From Helicoverpa zea (taxonomy: Eukaryota; Arthropoda; Insecta; Lepidoptera; Noctuidae), in the NCBI RefSeq assembly GCF_022581195.2, contig NC_061462.1:4402001-4466000 (forward strand): a DNA stretch of 64,000 nt, written 5' to 3'. Below, piece after piece: positions 22,957-33,451 of the stretch. The notes beneath the pieces are model-generated. The model was not told the DNA's origin, did no database searches, and saw nothing but the letters and a program-made list of their open reading frames with translations. Made by a program: the position numbers and the translations under genes. Each line of letters opens with the position of its first letter. The stretch's first letter is position 1.

Positions 22957-23715
22957 CACAGTGGATCCATTTTGAAAATTAGTGGACATAGGCAACAAAG
23001 TTCCAATATCGATTCGATTTTTTTTTATGTGATTCTTCATGATATTCCAAACAACTTTTACTCTTGTGAAATTTCTTCTAAAGTTGATAGTTTGTTATAC
23101 ATCACTTGCGCTCTCGAGATGGAAGTACTTAGCTCTTCAAATTTTTTTTTCGAAAATTTGGTGACTCGTTTGTTATGCACTTAGACGAGCGCATAAACAA
23201 ATGAGTCGTCAATCACAATACAGGTGAAACCGATAACATGCAGTAATAACTAAACCTTTGTTAGAATTACTTGTTATGATTACCTATGTGCTATAAAAAC
23301 TATATATTTAACTAAGAAGAAGGTGAAAACAGCCAAGTGTGAAAAAAATATACTTTGAATTGATTTTAAAAGGCAAAACATTTCATAGAAAATATTATTT
23401 TTTTACCGAATGATTACTCGCGCGGCTGCAAATGGCCGGCGCTGGTATATTTTATTGTGGATAGAGAATGACCTTAGGTATCATATACTCACGCCATAGA
23501 CTTAACATATTCGTACAATTGAATAAAAAAAATAAACGTGATTCGCTCCATACAAAAAAAAATCTAATTTATTTTTTTCAGACAAACTATCAACTTTAGA
23601 AGAAATTTCACAAGAGTAAAAGTTGTTTGGAATATCATGAAGAATCACATAAAAAAAATTCGAACTTGGAACTTTGTTGCCTATGTCCACTAATTTTCAA
23701 TATGGATCCACTGTG
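22957..23715. mobile_element. Fold-back DNA element with about 140-bp TIRs, 5-bp TSD
   Basis: The arms 22,957-23,097 and 23,576-23,715 are near-identical inverted copies beginning CACAGTGGATCCAT. They share ACAACTTTTACTCTTGTGAA and the adjoining TTTCTTCTAAAGTTGATAGT. CACCG lies on both sides (22,952-22,956 and 23,716-23,720), a likely target duplication. The roughly 480-bp middle has no transposase frame, so this is a non-autonomous element. The superfamily is not identified. Confidence 0.75.
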
Positions 23716-23720
23716 CACCG

Positions 23721-25261
23721 GGAGCAATTACGTTGCGTCCTATTAATTTTTTTAGTGGGAAATGAATGGGCTGATTAATTTTGTAGAAATATTTATGTAT
23801 TATTATATTATTGTATACTTTGCTTATGTATGGACAAAAATTTTATTAATCTCTGGAAACAACTTTTGCTTGATTTTCTTATTAAAATAGAAATATAGGT
23901 CTTGTTCTAATTTTGGGCTTGTGGCATCGGCATGTCCTGTCTATGATGTTTGAACAAAATAAGCTTCCAATTTACACATACCGCATATCCCCAAACAATG
24001 ACACGAAGCCATTTATAATGCTCACTAATTTGCATGCGGACCTTACTAGCACAGCCTCTAATTTTCCTGACCATAACTCAGGCGCGGTCATGCCGACATG
24101 ACAATCCACAAAACGTAGTCCTCGAACCAACCGCAGAGCAAATGCGACGTAGCAAAGGGTTTCTTTACTCTATACGTGCCATTGTAATAACCAATGGTAG
24201 TCAAATTACACCTCGCCTTCAATAATAATCCTTAATCTAGTTAAAATATGGTAGGCTTTTGTGTGAACATGTATCGACGATGTGAGAACATGGGTCGGCC
24301 CGCACTATGTTTACGGGCTCAACACTGCCATCGAGAAAGCAAACATAGAGTAGTGGCGATGCGTATCGATAAAGGTTTATCGAATTTATCCATTAACTTG
24401 TGTGTTTTGGCGCTAAAATCGCCAGTGTGTGTATAAGTCAAACAGAGAGTGTTTAAGATTAATCTGTATGGAAATGTGGGGTTAAGCGGAGATTAAAGTT
24501 TGAATTAGATAAGCCTTTGTATAAACTAATAATGGTTGATGCTTTTAATAGTAGGTACATGTGTGTATCCCAAATCTATAGTGCCATTTCTTTGTTTTAA
24601 GTTTGCTTTTGTATTTACTTCTTAAAATACCTTTAAAAAAATCTAAATACATAAATAACTATTTTTTTTTATTCTTAAAAAAACTATTTGGCATGGAATC
24701 TAAATCAAAATACTTGGTACAGCTTTGCCATTTTTCATGCAAATTATCCAACATGCGTTCAAATAAGATAATTTACTTTTCATGCTATTGACACACTGAC
24801 ATCAATTCCACGTAACAATAGTTCATATAATTAATACTCGGAGCTATGTTTCAGTGCTTACCGGGTTATAATAGGGATTGATTGCGGCAGTGTCTTAGCT
24901 CTGATTAATTCACAATAACAGTTGATATAGCCGGGATAGTGTCAAGTTTTGTGTTAACTGTATAACCATTTATCGTAATCCTTGCTATTGTTTGTACCTT
25001 AATGCAGACGAGGAAATTGTGGCGGGATTTGTGTTTAATCAGGGCCTACTTAATATCTAGCTAGATTTTAAAAAAGTATGTTTGAAAAGCGGGCTTCGGT
25101 CTTTTAACCAACCAAATACCAGTCTTATAGTAGGGCTGGCAGTAAATACGAATCTTTAGAATGTGTACGTACAATTTATACATAAAACTATAAAATAATG
25201 AAAATGGTGAATGAAATTGGTGTGCACTATAACAAAAGAATGACCAAAAATAAGTGAACGA
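23721..25261. other. AT-rich stretch, nothing recognised
   Basis: Several 60-codon chance ORFs, none with domain or splice support. Confidence 0.4.
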
Positions 25262-25440
25262 AGATTACGATTCAATGAATCCCAGAGGATGGTATGCGGT
25301 CTGGGGCAGACCAAAGAAGCACTTGCGTGAAGACCTGGACACTTTTCTCGCCGTTTGGCCAAATCATGCATCCAACAGGGATAGATGGAGAAGGCCTTTG
25401 CCTTTGAAGTATGGAGAAAGCCTTTGCCTTTGAAGTTTTC
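25262..25440 (+). pseudogene. LINE ORF C-terminal remnant (RTE-like)
   Basis: One frame reads WGRPKKHLREDLDTFLAVWP, then SNRDRWRR. This matches the conserved C terminus of RTE/endonuclease-reverse-transcriptase proteins (GRPxxRWxDDLxxF...RxxWRxxxEAFAxQW). The final EAFA-like part is reached only by a frameshift (MEKAFAFE). It is a short dead fragment with no upstream RT motifs. Confidence 0.5.
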
Positions 25441-25499
25441 TATAGTCTTCTCTTTTCATCCTCACAATTTAAAAAAAAACCCACCCAAAACAAAAATGA

Positions 25500-26070
25500 G
25501 AAAGGCTGCCAAGTTCGATAATATGTTAATTCTTCGCCTATAAAAGAAGTGAGATCTGAATAAGTACCAAGTTCCATACACATACCTCAGTTAAAAATAG
25601 TTACTTTTTAATGATGTTACTTGGCAAGTTTTAATAGAAAATTATATACTTGATTCATTGCGTTTAGTAGGTTTATAACAAGGTGAGTGAAAACTTGACA
25701 AGTAACATCATTAAAAAGTAACTATTCTAACAACCTACCTCCATGCCAAATTTCAAGTCAATACGACCATTGGAAGTGGTCTAGATTTTTGACGAGTGAG
25801 TCAGTCAGTGAGTGTATAGTAAAATTAGCGATTTTCTGACGTCAATATCTCAAGACCTACAATAGGTATATTAATGAAATTTTGTATTTTAGATAAGTGA
25901 GGGGGTCTCAACAGATACTAGAAATTTAATATGCGTAAATAAAATAGATTTTGAGTTATAGGGGGGTCGAATTTGGCCCGAAATGGTTCATGTAATATAA
26001 CCCACGGCTGGTGTGTCGCTTTTTTTTGCTCGAACTTGGCGGACACACTGCCTTGTGTCTAGATAAATAA
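25500..26070. mobile_element. Unclassified repeat with GAGTCAGTCAGTGAGT motif
   Basis: Contains GACGAGTGAGTCAGTCAGTG plus AGT, CAATATCTCAAGACCTACAA and GCTCGAACTTGGCGGACACA, motifs I associate with interspersed lepidopteran repeats. A 34-bp imperfect inverted repeat (25,599-25,632 with 25,690-25,723, TTACTTTTTAATGATGTTAC) lies in its left part. The related repeat at 42,725-43,235 shares the GTGAGTCAGTGA motif. Ends are approximate. Confidence 0.45.
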
Positions 26071-27028
26071 AGCACAATCAAAAGAGTACCATACTCATAT
26101 CAACGTCAATAGATATAAATAGTTTTATTTTTCATCCAACTATATCTTTTTTACACATAAAAAGTTGCACCAAAACATTTCTTTTTATAGTCGAAACTGT
26201 ATTGTGAAAAAATATTGTATTCTCTATGTCTATTATTCCATTAGGTTTGTTAGGTTTGAATATTGAGCCGAGCGTTTTATTACATAGATATAAAACTGAG
26301 GTATCAAAATACAGGAAGGTTTTTTTATCTAGTACCTAAATATGTTATTTTGAATAATTCAATAGATAGCCAGGCATTTTTGAACTCATATTTTGATTAC
26401 CTGGGCACTAATACGGACAAATTTTTGCCTAGTGTTTTTTTAGATTAAACGAAACGATGAATTAGTGGCCGTAATTTTACTAAAAGACATCACATAAACT
26501 TTTTTCCACCCCAATAATTTTACAAAAACAAACCAAGTACAAAAATACCATTATACCTGCCTCAAAATTGAATGATGACATTGAAACACTCGAAATTAAG
26601 ACATCTCCCAAGTACCACAAAAGGGAAATTATTATCAAAAGTAAACCACTTGGCTGAAGTGTTATTGTCACAAAATGCGAATTTCCCTGATCCAATAAGG
26701 AAACTCGATGTAATAATATTTGTTCACATGTCAGAAAGACGACAGACAAAAGCACTTAGCTTATCTCTTTATATATAGCTCTTTATTTACTCACAATATT
26801 AATAAGCACGAAGAATTTTACGTACTTCTTCGCATTCTGTCCATTCTACTTGTTCTTGATAATTGGTTCGGAGAATGAGCGTTACTCTAAGTTGTTAATG
26901 TTTAATACTAAGTACATTTTTCCTTCCTTCCTTAAATACACGCTACAAGAAAAGTTACTCCTAAAACCAACTAATATAATAGTACGTAGTAATAGTAGCT
27001 AGTAAATAATAGTACTAAATAGTAGTTT
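26071..27028. other. AT-rich stretch, nothing recognised
   Basis: No gene or repeat end recognised. Confidence 0.45.
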
Positions 27029-27041
27029 ATTAATCAAGAAC

Positions 27042-27195
27042 CAATCAACCAGCATCAAGAGTTGCCAAGGTAAAAAAGAGCTATTGGGTTGCCCAGGTAA
27101 CTGGGTTGAGGAGGTCACTGAGATCAGATAGGCAGTCGCGCCTTGGTATGACTGGAAACCGACCCCAACAGAGTTGGGAAAAGGCTCGGAAGATG
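27042..27195 (+). mobile_element. SINE, short copy with shared tail, 13-bp TSD
   Basis: Perfect 13-bp duplication ATTAATCAAGAAC (27,029-27,041 and 27,196-27,208) brackets a 154-bp insertion. It consists mainly of the tail of the tRNA-headed SINE at 6,607 (GGGTTGCCCAGGTAACTGGG, GAGGAGGTC, CCGACCCCAACAGAGTTGGG, GGCTCGGAAGATG). It inserted as a 5'-truncated copy, so the head was lost during retroposition. Confidence 0.85.
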
Positions 27196-27561
27196 ATTAA
27201 TCAAGAACAGAGCTAACACCAATTATTTTGTTATTGTTAAGTTTTGAACTGGCAGTGTTTCCATGTGCTACTGCAATGCGTTGTCCAAATGAACAGACAG
27301 ATTGCCTGATTGTACATGACAAGGTACATAGATACATACATACCCTCAACACTAGAACACTCGTAAGTGCGTTCCCTACGGGTGTAACATAAAAACGATC
27401 ACGACAACGATCTTGTGAAACACAATACTTTACCGTAACTTTCTCGCATTCGAGATATATAAGTACCTATATTTTATGTAGTAGTCTATACTCCATTAAA
27501 ATGAGTAACCTTGATATGAATTTCAATTTAAAAAATCAGTCTAAGTCAAAAAGTAAAAGGG

Positions 27562-27703
27562 TATTGGGTTGCCCGGATAGCTTTATTGAGGAGGTCAGAT
27601 AGGCATCTGCTCCTTGAAAAACACTGGTACTCAGTTGCATCCGGGTTGACTGGAACTTGGTCCCAACATAGTTGTTGAGAAGGCTTGGGAAATGATGACT
27701 GAG
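27562..27703 (+). mobile_element. SINE tail, 5'-truncated and diverged
   Basis: The same SINE tail: GGGTATTGGGTTGCCCGGAT, GAGGAGGTCAGATAGGCA, AACACTGGTACTCAGTTGCA and CCCAACATAGTTG. It is more diverged than the neighbouring copy and no exact target duplication was found. Confidence 0.75.
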
Positions 27704-28011
27704 TCATTTTATTAATTCATTCTTATCTATGTTTTTAATAAAAATTATTTTATTTCAGTAATATCAATACCTCAACAGTTTTAAGTATGTTTGTAGGTAT
27801 GTCACTGTACATATTCCTGTATGCTATCGTTTTCAGTATCTCGCGTATAATACGGTTGCATGTTAACCTTATTATGAGGTAATTAGCAAAGGCTGTACAA
27901 AGGTAATTCATTATTTGAATGCGCTGGAGCAAGAATGAGTGATGTCGTAGGTACTTTTTGTTTATATATGTTAAAAGACTTGAAGTTTACTAAAAATGGT
28001 TATTTTATAGT

Positions 28012-28398
28012 GATGATGATGATGATGTCCTCCTAGCCGATTATCGGCTACGGCGGCTGTTCTCATGTAAGGAGATTAGCCAACTACGCAGGAAATATTA
28101 TAGTGCACGAGCATTTGCGCAGACACAGGTGCACTCACTATTCCTTAACTCTCATAGCCCGATGGGACGGTAATCCGACACGACCGGAGAGAGATCAGGC
28201 GCAGGACCGACATTTACGTGCTCTCCGATGCACGGGTGTATCAATCACCAGCTTCCAGGCTCCGGGCTGCTTTGTGAAAGTCTTCTAAAACCCACAAAGC
28301 GATTTCGGCCCGACTCGGGAATCGAACCCGAGACCTCGTGCTTAGCAGCCGCACTAGCGACAGCTAGACCAACGAGGCAGCAACGAGAGGCAACGAGG
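28012..28398 (-). mobile_element. tRNA-headed SINE (second family), second copy, 9-bp TSD
   Basis: Nearly identical to the minus-strand SINE at 11,077-11,450, including the B box and body. It is bracketed by the exact repeat TTTTATAGT (28,003-28,011 and 28,399-28,407). The 3' (GATGATG) tail at the low-coordinate end is longer here, and the head end carries a small CAACGAG duplication (28,379-28,397). High similarity between the copies implies recent activity. Confidence 0.9.
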
Positions 28399-28407
28399 TT
28401 TTATAGT

Positions 28408-29886
28408 ACTTCTTTTGTCTATCTATGAATTTTACTTACCTATAAACCAAGTTCTACTTAATACTGGATTTGCTTTTTACAAGTCACCAGAGTCACTTTT
28501 ATGGAAAGGTTTTCCTGTGGTTGTAGATAATATTATTATTAATTCGTAGTTACAAATTCATAAAATCATTTAGTAACAGCTTAATTTAAATTCGTTATCA
28601 GTGAAAGCTTAATTTTATTAATTGAACCAATTTAATGAAAATGCGATGAATTTATTTGACATAATTGGCTTTGCATACTAATGAAAAACAATTTTTTCTA
28701 TTATTTAATTAACAGCATGTATGGTTTTGTTTACTATTAAAATGAATTTATAATATAAAATTTATCATATTAATAATTCGTGACATATAATAAAAATGAG
28801 TATTTACAACTTATTACCGTTTTTGATATGCGATTTTTTGCACGAATGATAAAATAGTATACGCCGTAGCGTAAAGACTAATCTTTATTGACAGAGTTTT
28901 ATATAAATATTTTTACAGTATATAGTAAAAAAATAATCATAAAATGAATACTTAGATATGTACAACACCATAAAAATACAACAAAAATATCAACGCAACT
29001 ATTAGGGTAACTGCTCACTTTATCGTCCACTCGTGTATATTGACCGTTTTTCCGCATTGCACGCACGTAGGGCGAGCGCGCTAATAGTCGGCGTTCTCTA
29101 TTGTCACCACGTCAAATGCTGCACGCTACGTTATTATGAATCTGCATAGTACGGGTGTATGGAAAATGTAAACTAGAAAATAAATGAAAAGTTGGAAAAA
29201 AACTATAAAATAGTTTTGGTAAAATTTAATTATTAGTCAGATATTCAACGAGGCGATCTTATATCAATTGAATTTAAGATTTTTTGCCACAGCGGCTATT
29301 ACCGAAAATTGCACTTAGTGGGCAAACATACGCGTAAACCCATAAGTATAAGTGCACTCTCTATTCTCTCAATCTCATTGTTCGATTGGATGACAATCCG
29401 ACACGGCCGAAAGGAGATCAGACACAGGACCATTTATTAGCGTGGTCCAAAAGTCTATTAATTCATCAATAGCTTTAAAATTACTTTCACGCTGTTACTA
29501 AACATAGTTGTTACTCAACTTTTTCTAACTTCCAAAAGGAAGATATAGAACCAAACTTTTAAAACATTAGCAGCCTGACTGAACGACTCTTTATACACCA
29601 ACAAACTCTAGAACAGGTCCAGACCAAACTCTTTACTAGTTATTCTCAACGAACGTTATTTACTCTTAAACTTGTACTGGGAGAATTACCCGTGGAAGTT
29701 AGACGAGATGATTGCGTTTCGCTAGCGGTGAGTCTGCGTTTCTGTGTCAAATGCTCGGTTAAGCCCGGATTTAAGTATCAAACAACAAAAGCGACCAGGT
29801 CTAGAGACTGTTGTGTGTTTAGGATTGGGTGGAGATGGATAAAAATATTGTTTAGATGAAATGGGATTAGAAAATAAATGGATTTG
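28408..29886. other. AT-rich stretch with a SINE remnant
   Basis: Around 29,330-29,440 a diverged minus-strand relative of the second SINE family is visible (GTGCACTCTCTATTCTCTCA, GACAATCCGACACGGCCGAA, GGAGATCAGACACAGGAC). The rest is AT-rich and unrecognised. Confidence 0.5.
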
Positions 29887-29943
29887 CAACATGGTTCTTT
29901 ACATTTTGACTACTTCGAAGTCAAAATGTAAAGAACCATGTTG
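29887..29943. repeat. 25-bp perfect palindrome with 7-base loop
   Basis: The arm CAACATGGTTCTTTACATTT and its last five bases GACTT's complement region (29,887-29,911) are exactly inverted at 29,919-29,943 around the loop ACTTCGA. No target duplication was found. It could extrude as a cruciform or form an RNA hairpin. Confidence 0.9.
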
Positions 29944-30544
29944 TTTCTTTGGTAGATGCTACGTTGCGTGTTGTACTTCACCTGTATTCGAATGAGTACG
30001 AAATAAGAGTTTAATTTCGATTTTGGACTGACAATATGCGTTTTTCTTTATTATGTATGGCATTCATATTTTATTTTACCTACAGGAAGCAATAATCCTG
30101 AGCGAGGCAATGATTTTTTAAACACCCTAGAAATATTATATTTTTATGGCAGTAATAAAAAAGCTTTAAGCACCTTTGTCATATCAATACTAACGTATGC
30201 TGTATGACGAAAAATTGCTATAATTATTTATCACAAAACTACAGTGCTCTTTGAAATTTTTATACAAAATCGCGTTAAAAAAGTTAATGAAGCATGTCCA
30301 AGTACGCGAAGATCATTAAAAACAAGTGTCCGTTGTCAAGTTTTGCTCGGAAAAGTTACTGTTCGCACTAACCACAATGAAATTAATCAGACGATAAAAT
30401 GCAGAGGAGGGAAAGAGTTCCCTAACTTTCCTATTTAATGGCTTACAAAGACCGGATAATTGGATTAAACGGAAGGTAATTCAGCTATTTGAGATGTTTT
30501 GTAAGCTGTGTTTTGTGGGCTAATGTTGTGCCGTCTTGTTTTTA

Positions 30545-30790
30545 TTCCAAGTCGTTGTGTCTTAGTGGTTGAAGCATTTGCCTCGAGTGAGTGGGTTCGA
30601 TTCTAAGTCTGGAAAGTATCCATTTTTTTTAAGTCATTTGTAGGTCCTTTCAAAGAGGACTCAAATGACTGAGTATTGGTGAAGGAAAACATTTTGATTT
30701 TATCGTTGAAATAAGCTCTCATTCCTTCTCTGTATAAAAAGATTCCTGTGCCCATCTGTGGGACAATAGAAGCATTTATAATGATGATGC
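30545..30790 (+). mobile_element. tRNA-headed SINE with LINE-type tail
   Basis: The head GTGTCTTAGTGGTTGAAGC (A box) and GGGTTCGATTCTAAG (B box) are about 40 bp apart, a tRNA-derived pol III promoter. The body has AGGTCCTTTCAAAGAGGACT and TTGGTGAAGGAAAACATTTT. The tail TTCCTGTGCCCATCTGTGGG...GATGATGC matches the CCCAGCAGTGGGACG tail of the RTE-like LINE family seen nearby. This pairing explains which LINE enzyme could mobilise it. It is moderately diverged and its ends are approximate. Confidence 0.75.
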
Positions 30791-30860
30791 AATAAGTTGT
30801 AAGGTTATTTTTATTCTTTATAAAATTAGGACAGTGTTTTGTTTCTTCGTACTGTTACTG

Positions 30861-30908
30861 TTACAGCCTTTTTATCGTCCCACTGCTGGGCACAGGCCTC
30901 CTCTCTTC
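30861..30908 (-). mobile_element. LINE/SINE 3' tail, minus strand
   Basis: On the minus strand this reads GAGAGGAGGCCTGTGCCCAG, CAGTGGGACGATAAAAAGGC, then TGTAA, the same tail as at 19,191 and 39,271. Only the tail is present. Confidence 0.7.
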
Positions 30909-31069
30909 GTCTATTAGTCATAAATATTGTTCCAAAAATATGTTTTGTTTTTCCGTCTATAATAGGTATTATTGTACCAAAACAGCCTGCACAACTTTAC
31001 TCCCCATAGCATATACTTACTTTATATACCTGTAGCGTATACTAGTAACAAAACAAAGACAATACTCAC

Positions 31070-31163
31070 TGGGATTGACGGCGTGGCCTTCATCGACGAC
31101 GTGCATCGATAGGTGGAGGAACACTAGCAACGTTGCCGACAACTGGAACAAACAGATAAACAT
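31070..31163 (-). CDS. Candidate first coding exon with signal peptide
   Basis: On the minus strand an ATG (31,161-31,163) opens MFICLFQ, then a hydrophobic core ATLLVFLHLSMHVV, then DEGHAVNP, and runs into CCCA|GTGAGT at 31,070/31,069, a good splice donor in phase 1. The block is clearly GC-richer than its AT-rich surroundings. Together these look like the first exon of a secreted or membrane protein whose remaining exons lie at lower coordinates, perhaps outside the window. An alternative is an internal exon starting at the acceptor-like TTCCAG at about 31,143, giving the same frame. The protein family is not recognised. Confidence 0.5.
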
Positions 31164-32359
31164 TTATCTGACATACATACATACAAACATAGGTATAGAC
31201 GAATATATGGCAACACAAATTGTAACAAATAGTATGTAAAAAATATTTAGCCCGGAAATTATTCTGGCTTTTAGCGATAGGTATAAGTCGGAATTTTAAA
31301 TAAAATGTTCAAAGAAGTAGACACCATATTTCAATAAGAGCCTATACATGTATCGTTTCGAAAGGTATTAGTAAAAGGATCAAGATGAATGTTAATGGAA
31401 ACGCCGGAAGCTACCCTAGAAGGATATGGGTGATGTCTAAAAACGTAAAGGATAGCAGCTTATATTTTGAAGGCTCCGTCTAGCTCCGTGAAAAAAGGAG
31501 TAAAATTCTGTATGTATTTTAGATACACATACCGTAAAAATGCAAGCTTTACTTATGATATCACAACACGGTTGAGTAATTATTTTTTTAGGTCCATTCT
31601 ACTCGTGACACCTTTCGTAAGCCGTGTGCTGTAAAAATGCCACCAACTCTAGGGTACAATGCGACTACTAAATTGCATTAAAATTCCTCTTTGTCCTGGA
31701 CGCCGGAGCAAAATGAAAAATTGTGTTTGCTGCCGCAAAACCCGGTCTTGGATACACCTCTGGGCTTTTTGTAAATAATGCAGCAAGTATTTTATGAACT
31801 ACCTGTGTTGTTTAATATTTAATCTTACTGAGTAACAGTGCTTTTTTACTGACATTGTTCTGTGAATTAATAAATATTACCATGTATTTGTTACGTGATT
31901 TGCCCGACAACTCTGAAATATTTCCTTGGAAAACTTATTTTTTATTGTAAATTTTCTGTATTGTTGGATTTCGAGTACGATTTCTCAGTATCAAATTGCT
32001 TGCATGTGAATTTTTGGCTCACTCCTCTCTATAGATTATACGTTGAACATGGGGTTCTTGGGTTACTCTTCAATTTTAGTTATGTACATAATATCATTTC
32101 CTGGTACGCTTCAGGAAATCAGGTAACACGATATATTATTAAAAAAAAAAACTTATACAGAAAAATGTAATAAAAATGAGGTGCTATATCAATGTCATTA
32201 AAATTTCACATCATAACATTGTTCACTTTTGAGTAATTAAATCGGGACACGACAGGCTAATTATAATATCAATGGTCGCGTGATGTTGGATTTGTATTCG
32301 TGTGTTTTAGCGAATTTATCACTTTATTGTTGACTGGTACATTAGCCATATGGAGAGCG
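31164..32359. other. Stretch upstream of the minus-strand exon
   Basis: AT-rich, unrecognised. If the minus-strand exon is real, its promoter would lie here. No clear initiator or TATA box stands out. Confidence 0.35.
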
Positions 32360-32600
32360 TGGCTCATTCAAAGCCGCGTGAATCGGTCGATCACAAGGTT
32401 AAGAAACGGTAAGTGCGGTCAATCCGTGGATGAATGACCATCCCGTCATAACGAGTTCTTCCATGTATTGGAAGCCGCGATAAAATTGTTGGATCCCGGA
32501 TTTCATACCCGTCTTGCTAAGGGAAGTTACGCGGGCGACTGAAGTTGTGGAAGTCTATCTGACTTTAGTCGTATGAAAGACCTTAGCATATGGCTAAAGT
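32360..32600 (+). mobile_element. 5S-rRNA-headed SINE (composite)
   Basis: The segment GTCGATCACAAGGTTAAGAA, then ACGG...GTGCGGTCA, then GTGGATGAATGACC follows the order of the 5S rRNA internal promoter region (GTCCGATCACCGAAGTTAAG, GCGCGGTTAGTAC, GGATGGGTGACC). The downstream body (TTGGAAGCCGCGATAAAATT, GGATCCCGG) parallels the GTTTCGGAAGGCACGTTAAA, GGTCCCGG body of the tRNA-headed SINE at 6,607. It is therefore a SINE with a 5S-type head on a shared body. It is diverged, with no exact TSD found, and ends are approximate. A second copy lies at 54,826-55,105. Confidence 0.65.
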
Positions 32601-33030
32601 CTACAATGGTACATATTATTAACATTGTATGAAGTAGAAGTAGGAATGATAAAAGTGAGTTTACCGATGCCCACCTTTGCAAAATTTGTCTTTATACACT
32701 ACAATTCTCTTACCTCTATCATTACAAGCAAACAGGTAACAATTAACAGTTCCCAGCTTGTATACAATCCAGTGACATCAGGCTGTTGTCATTCCGTAAA
32801 GGAACCGCAATGCTAGAAATTCCGTTGTTTTGGTGATAGCTAGACAAACGAGTTCGTTTAGCAAGATAGTTAACCTGCTTTGTTATTTAAGACGCATTTA
32901 CGTTTGTGTGAAGGAAAGTGTAATTTAAGGTAAATTGTGCCGTGGTTTTTGATTTCGTAAAGCATTTACTTATCTCAATCGGAAATGTAACTGGCGAAAG
33001 TAGGTATAAACAAATTATTTTTAATCTTTT
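32601..33030. other. AT-rich stretch before the DIRS element
   Basis: Nothing recognised. It forms the insertion-site flank of the DIRS element. Confidence 0.5.
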
Positions 33031-33047
33031 TATTAAATTCTTGACCG

Positions 33048-33209
33048 TTATTTGAAGCTTACTAGTTTGAGATAGGCACCTACGTGTTTTCCGCTTTTAT
33101 CTCTGTCCTTTTCTACCCCATATCTTGCATCTCTCTCGCACACCGACCAGTTTCACTCCCCACCAGGCAGGAGGCGACGAGTGTTCTCGGCGGCCACAGT
33201 TCGTCATTG
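33048..33209 (+). repeat. DIRS left inverted terminal repeat (162 bp)
   Basis: Begins TTATTTGAAGCTTACTAGTT and ends GTTCGTCATTG. It is base-for-base the reverse complement of 38,136-38,297. Seventeen bases unique to the left end (33,031-33,047, TATTAAATTCTTGACCG) lie outside it. It probably carries promoter functions for the element. Confidence 0.95.
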
Positions 33210-33298
33210 GCGTCTTGTTTTCCGCCCGAGAAGGTTGGTCTAACCAACCGCTGTAGTATTTCGTTGAAAAATAAACTCAGTGCTCTCGCAGAACACAG

Positions 33299-33450
33299 GT
33301 GAGTTTATAATATTTTATACAATTTGTTAACGGTTTTACCGTTCGATATTCGATTTTGCGAAATCAAGTGTTAATATTTTGTACATCTACCCCTTTTTTG
33401 TCACGAGTTTCTTCCGTGTACTTTTTTTTTTTTCAGTAATTTGTTTTCAG
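33299..33450 (+). other. Probable spliceosomal intron in the DIRS 5' UTR
   Basis: ACACAG|GTGAGT at 33,298/33,299 is a strong donor. A pyrimidine-rich stretch and TTGTTTTCAG end at 33,450, immediately before the ATG at 33,452. Another acceptor (TTTTTTCAG) ends at 33,436. Splicing would bring the terminal-repeat leader directly to the gag-like start. Introns are known in some DIRS-like elements. Confidence 0.5.
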
Positions 33451-33451
33451 A

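Noticed and set aside
32380..32450. 5S rRNA gene
   Set aside because: Only the promoter-region order is kept, with many changes, and it continues into a SINE body and tail.
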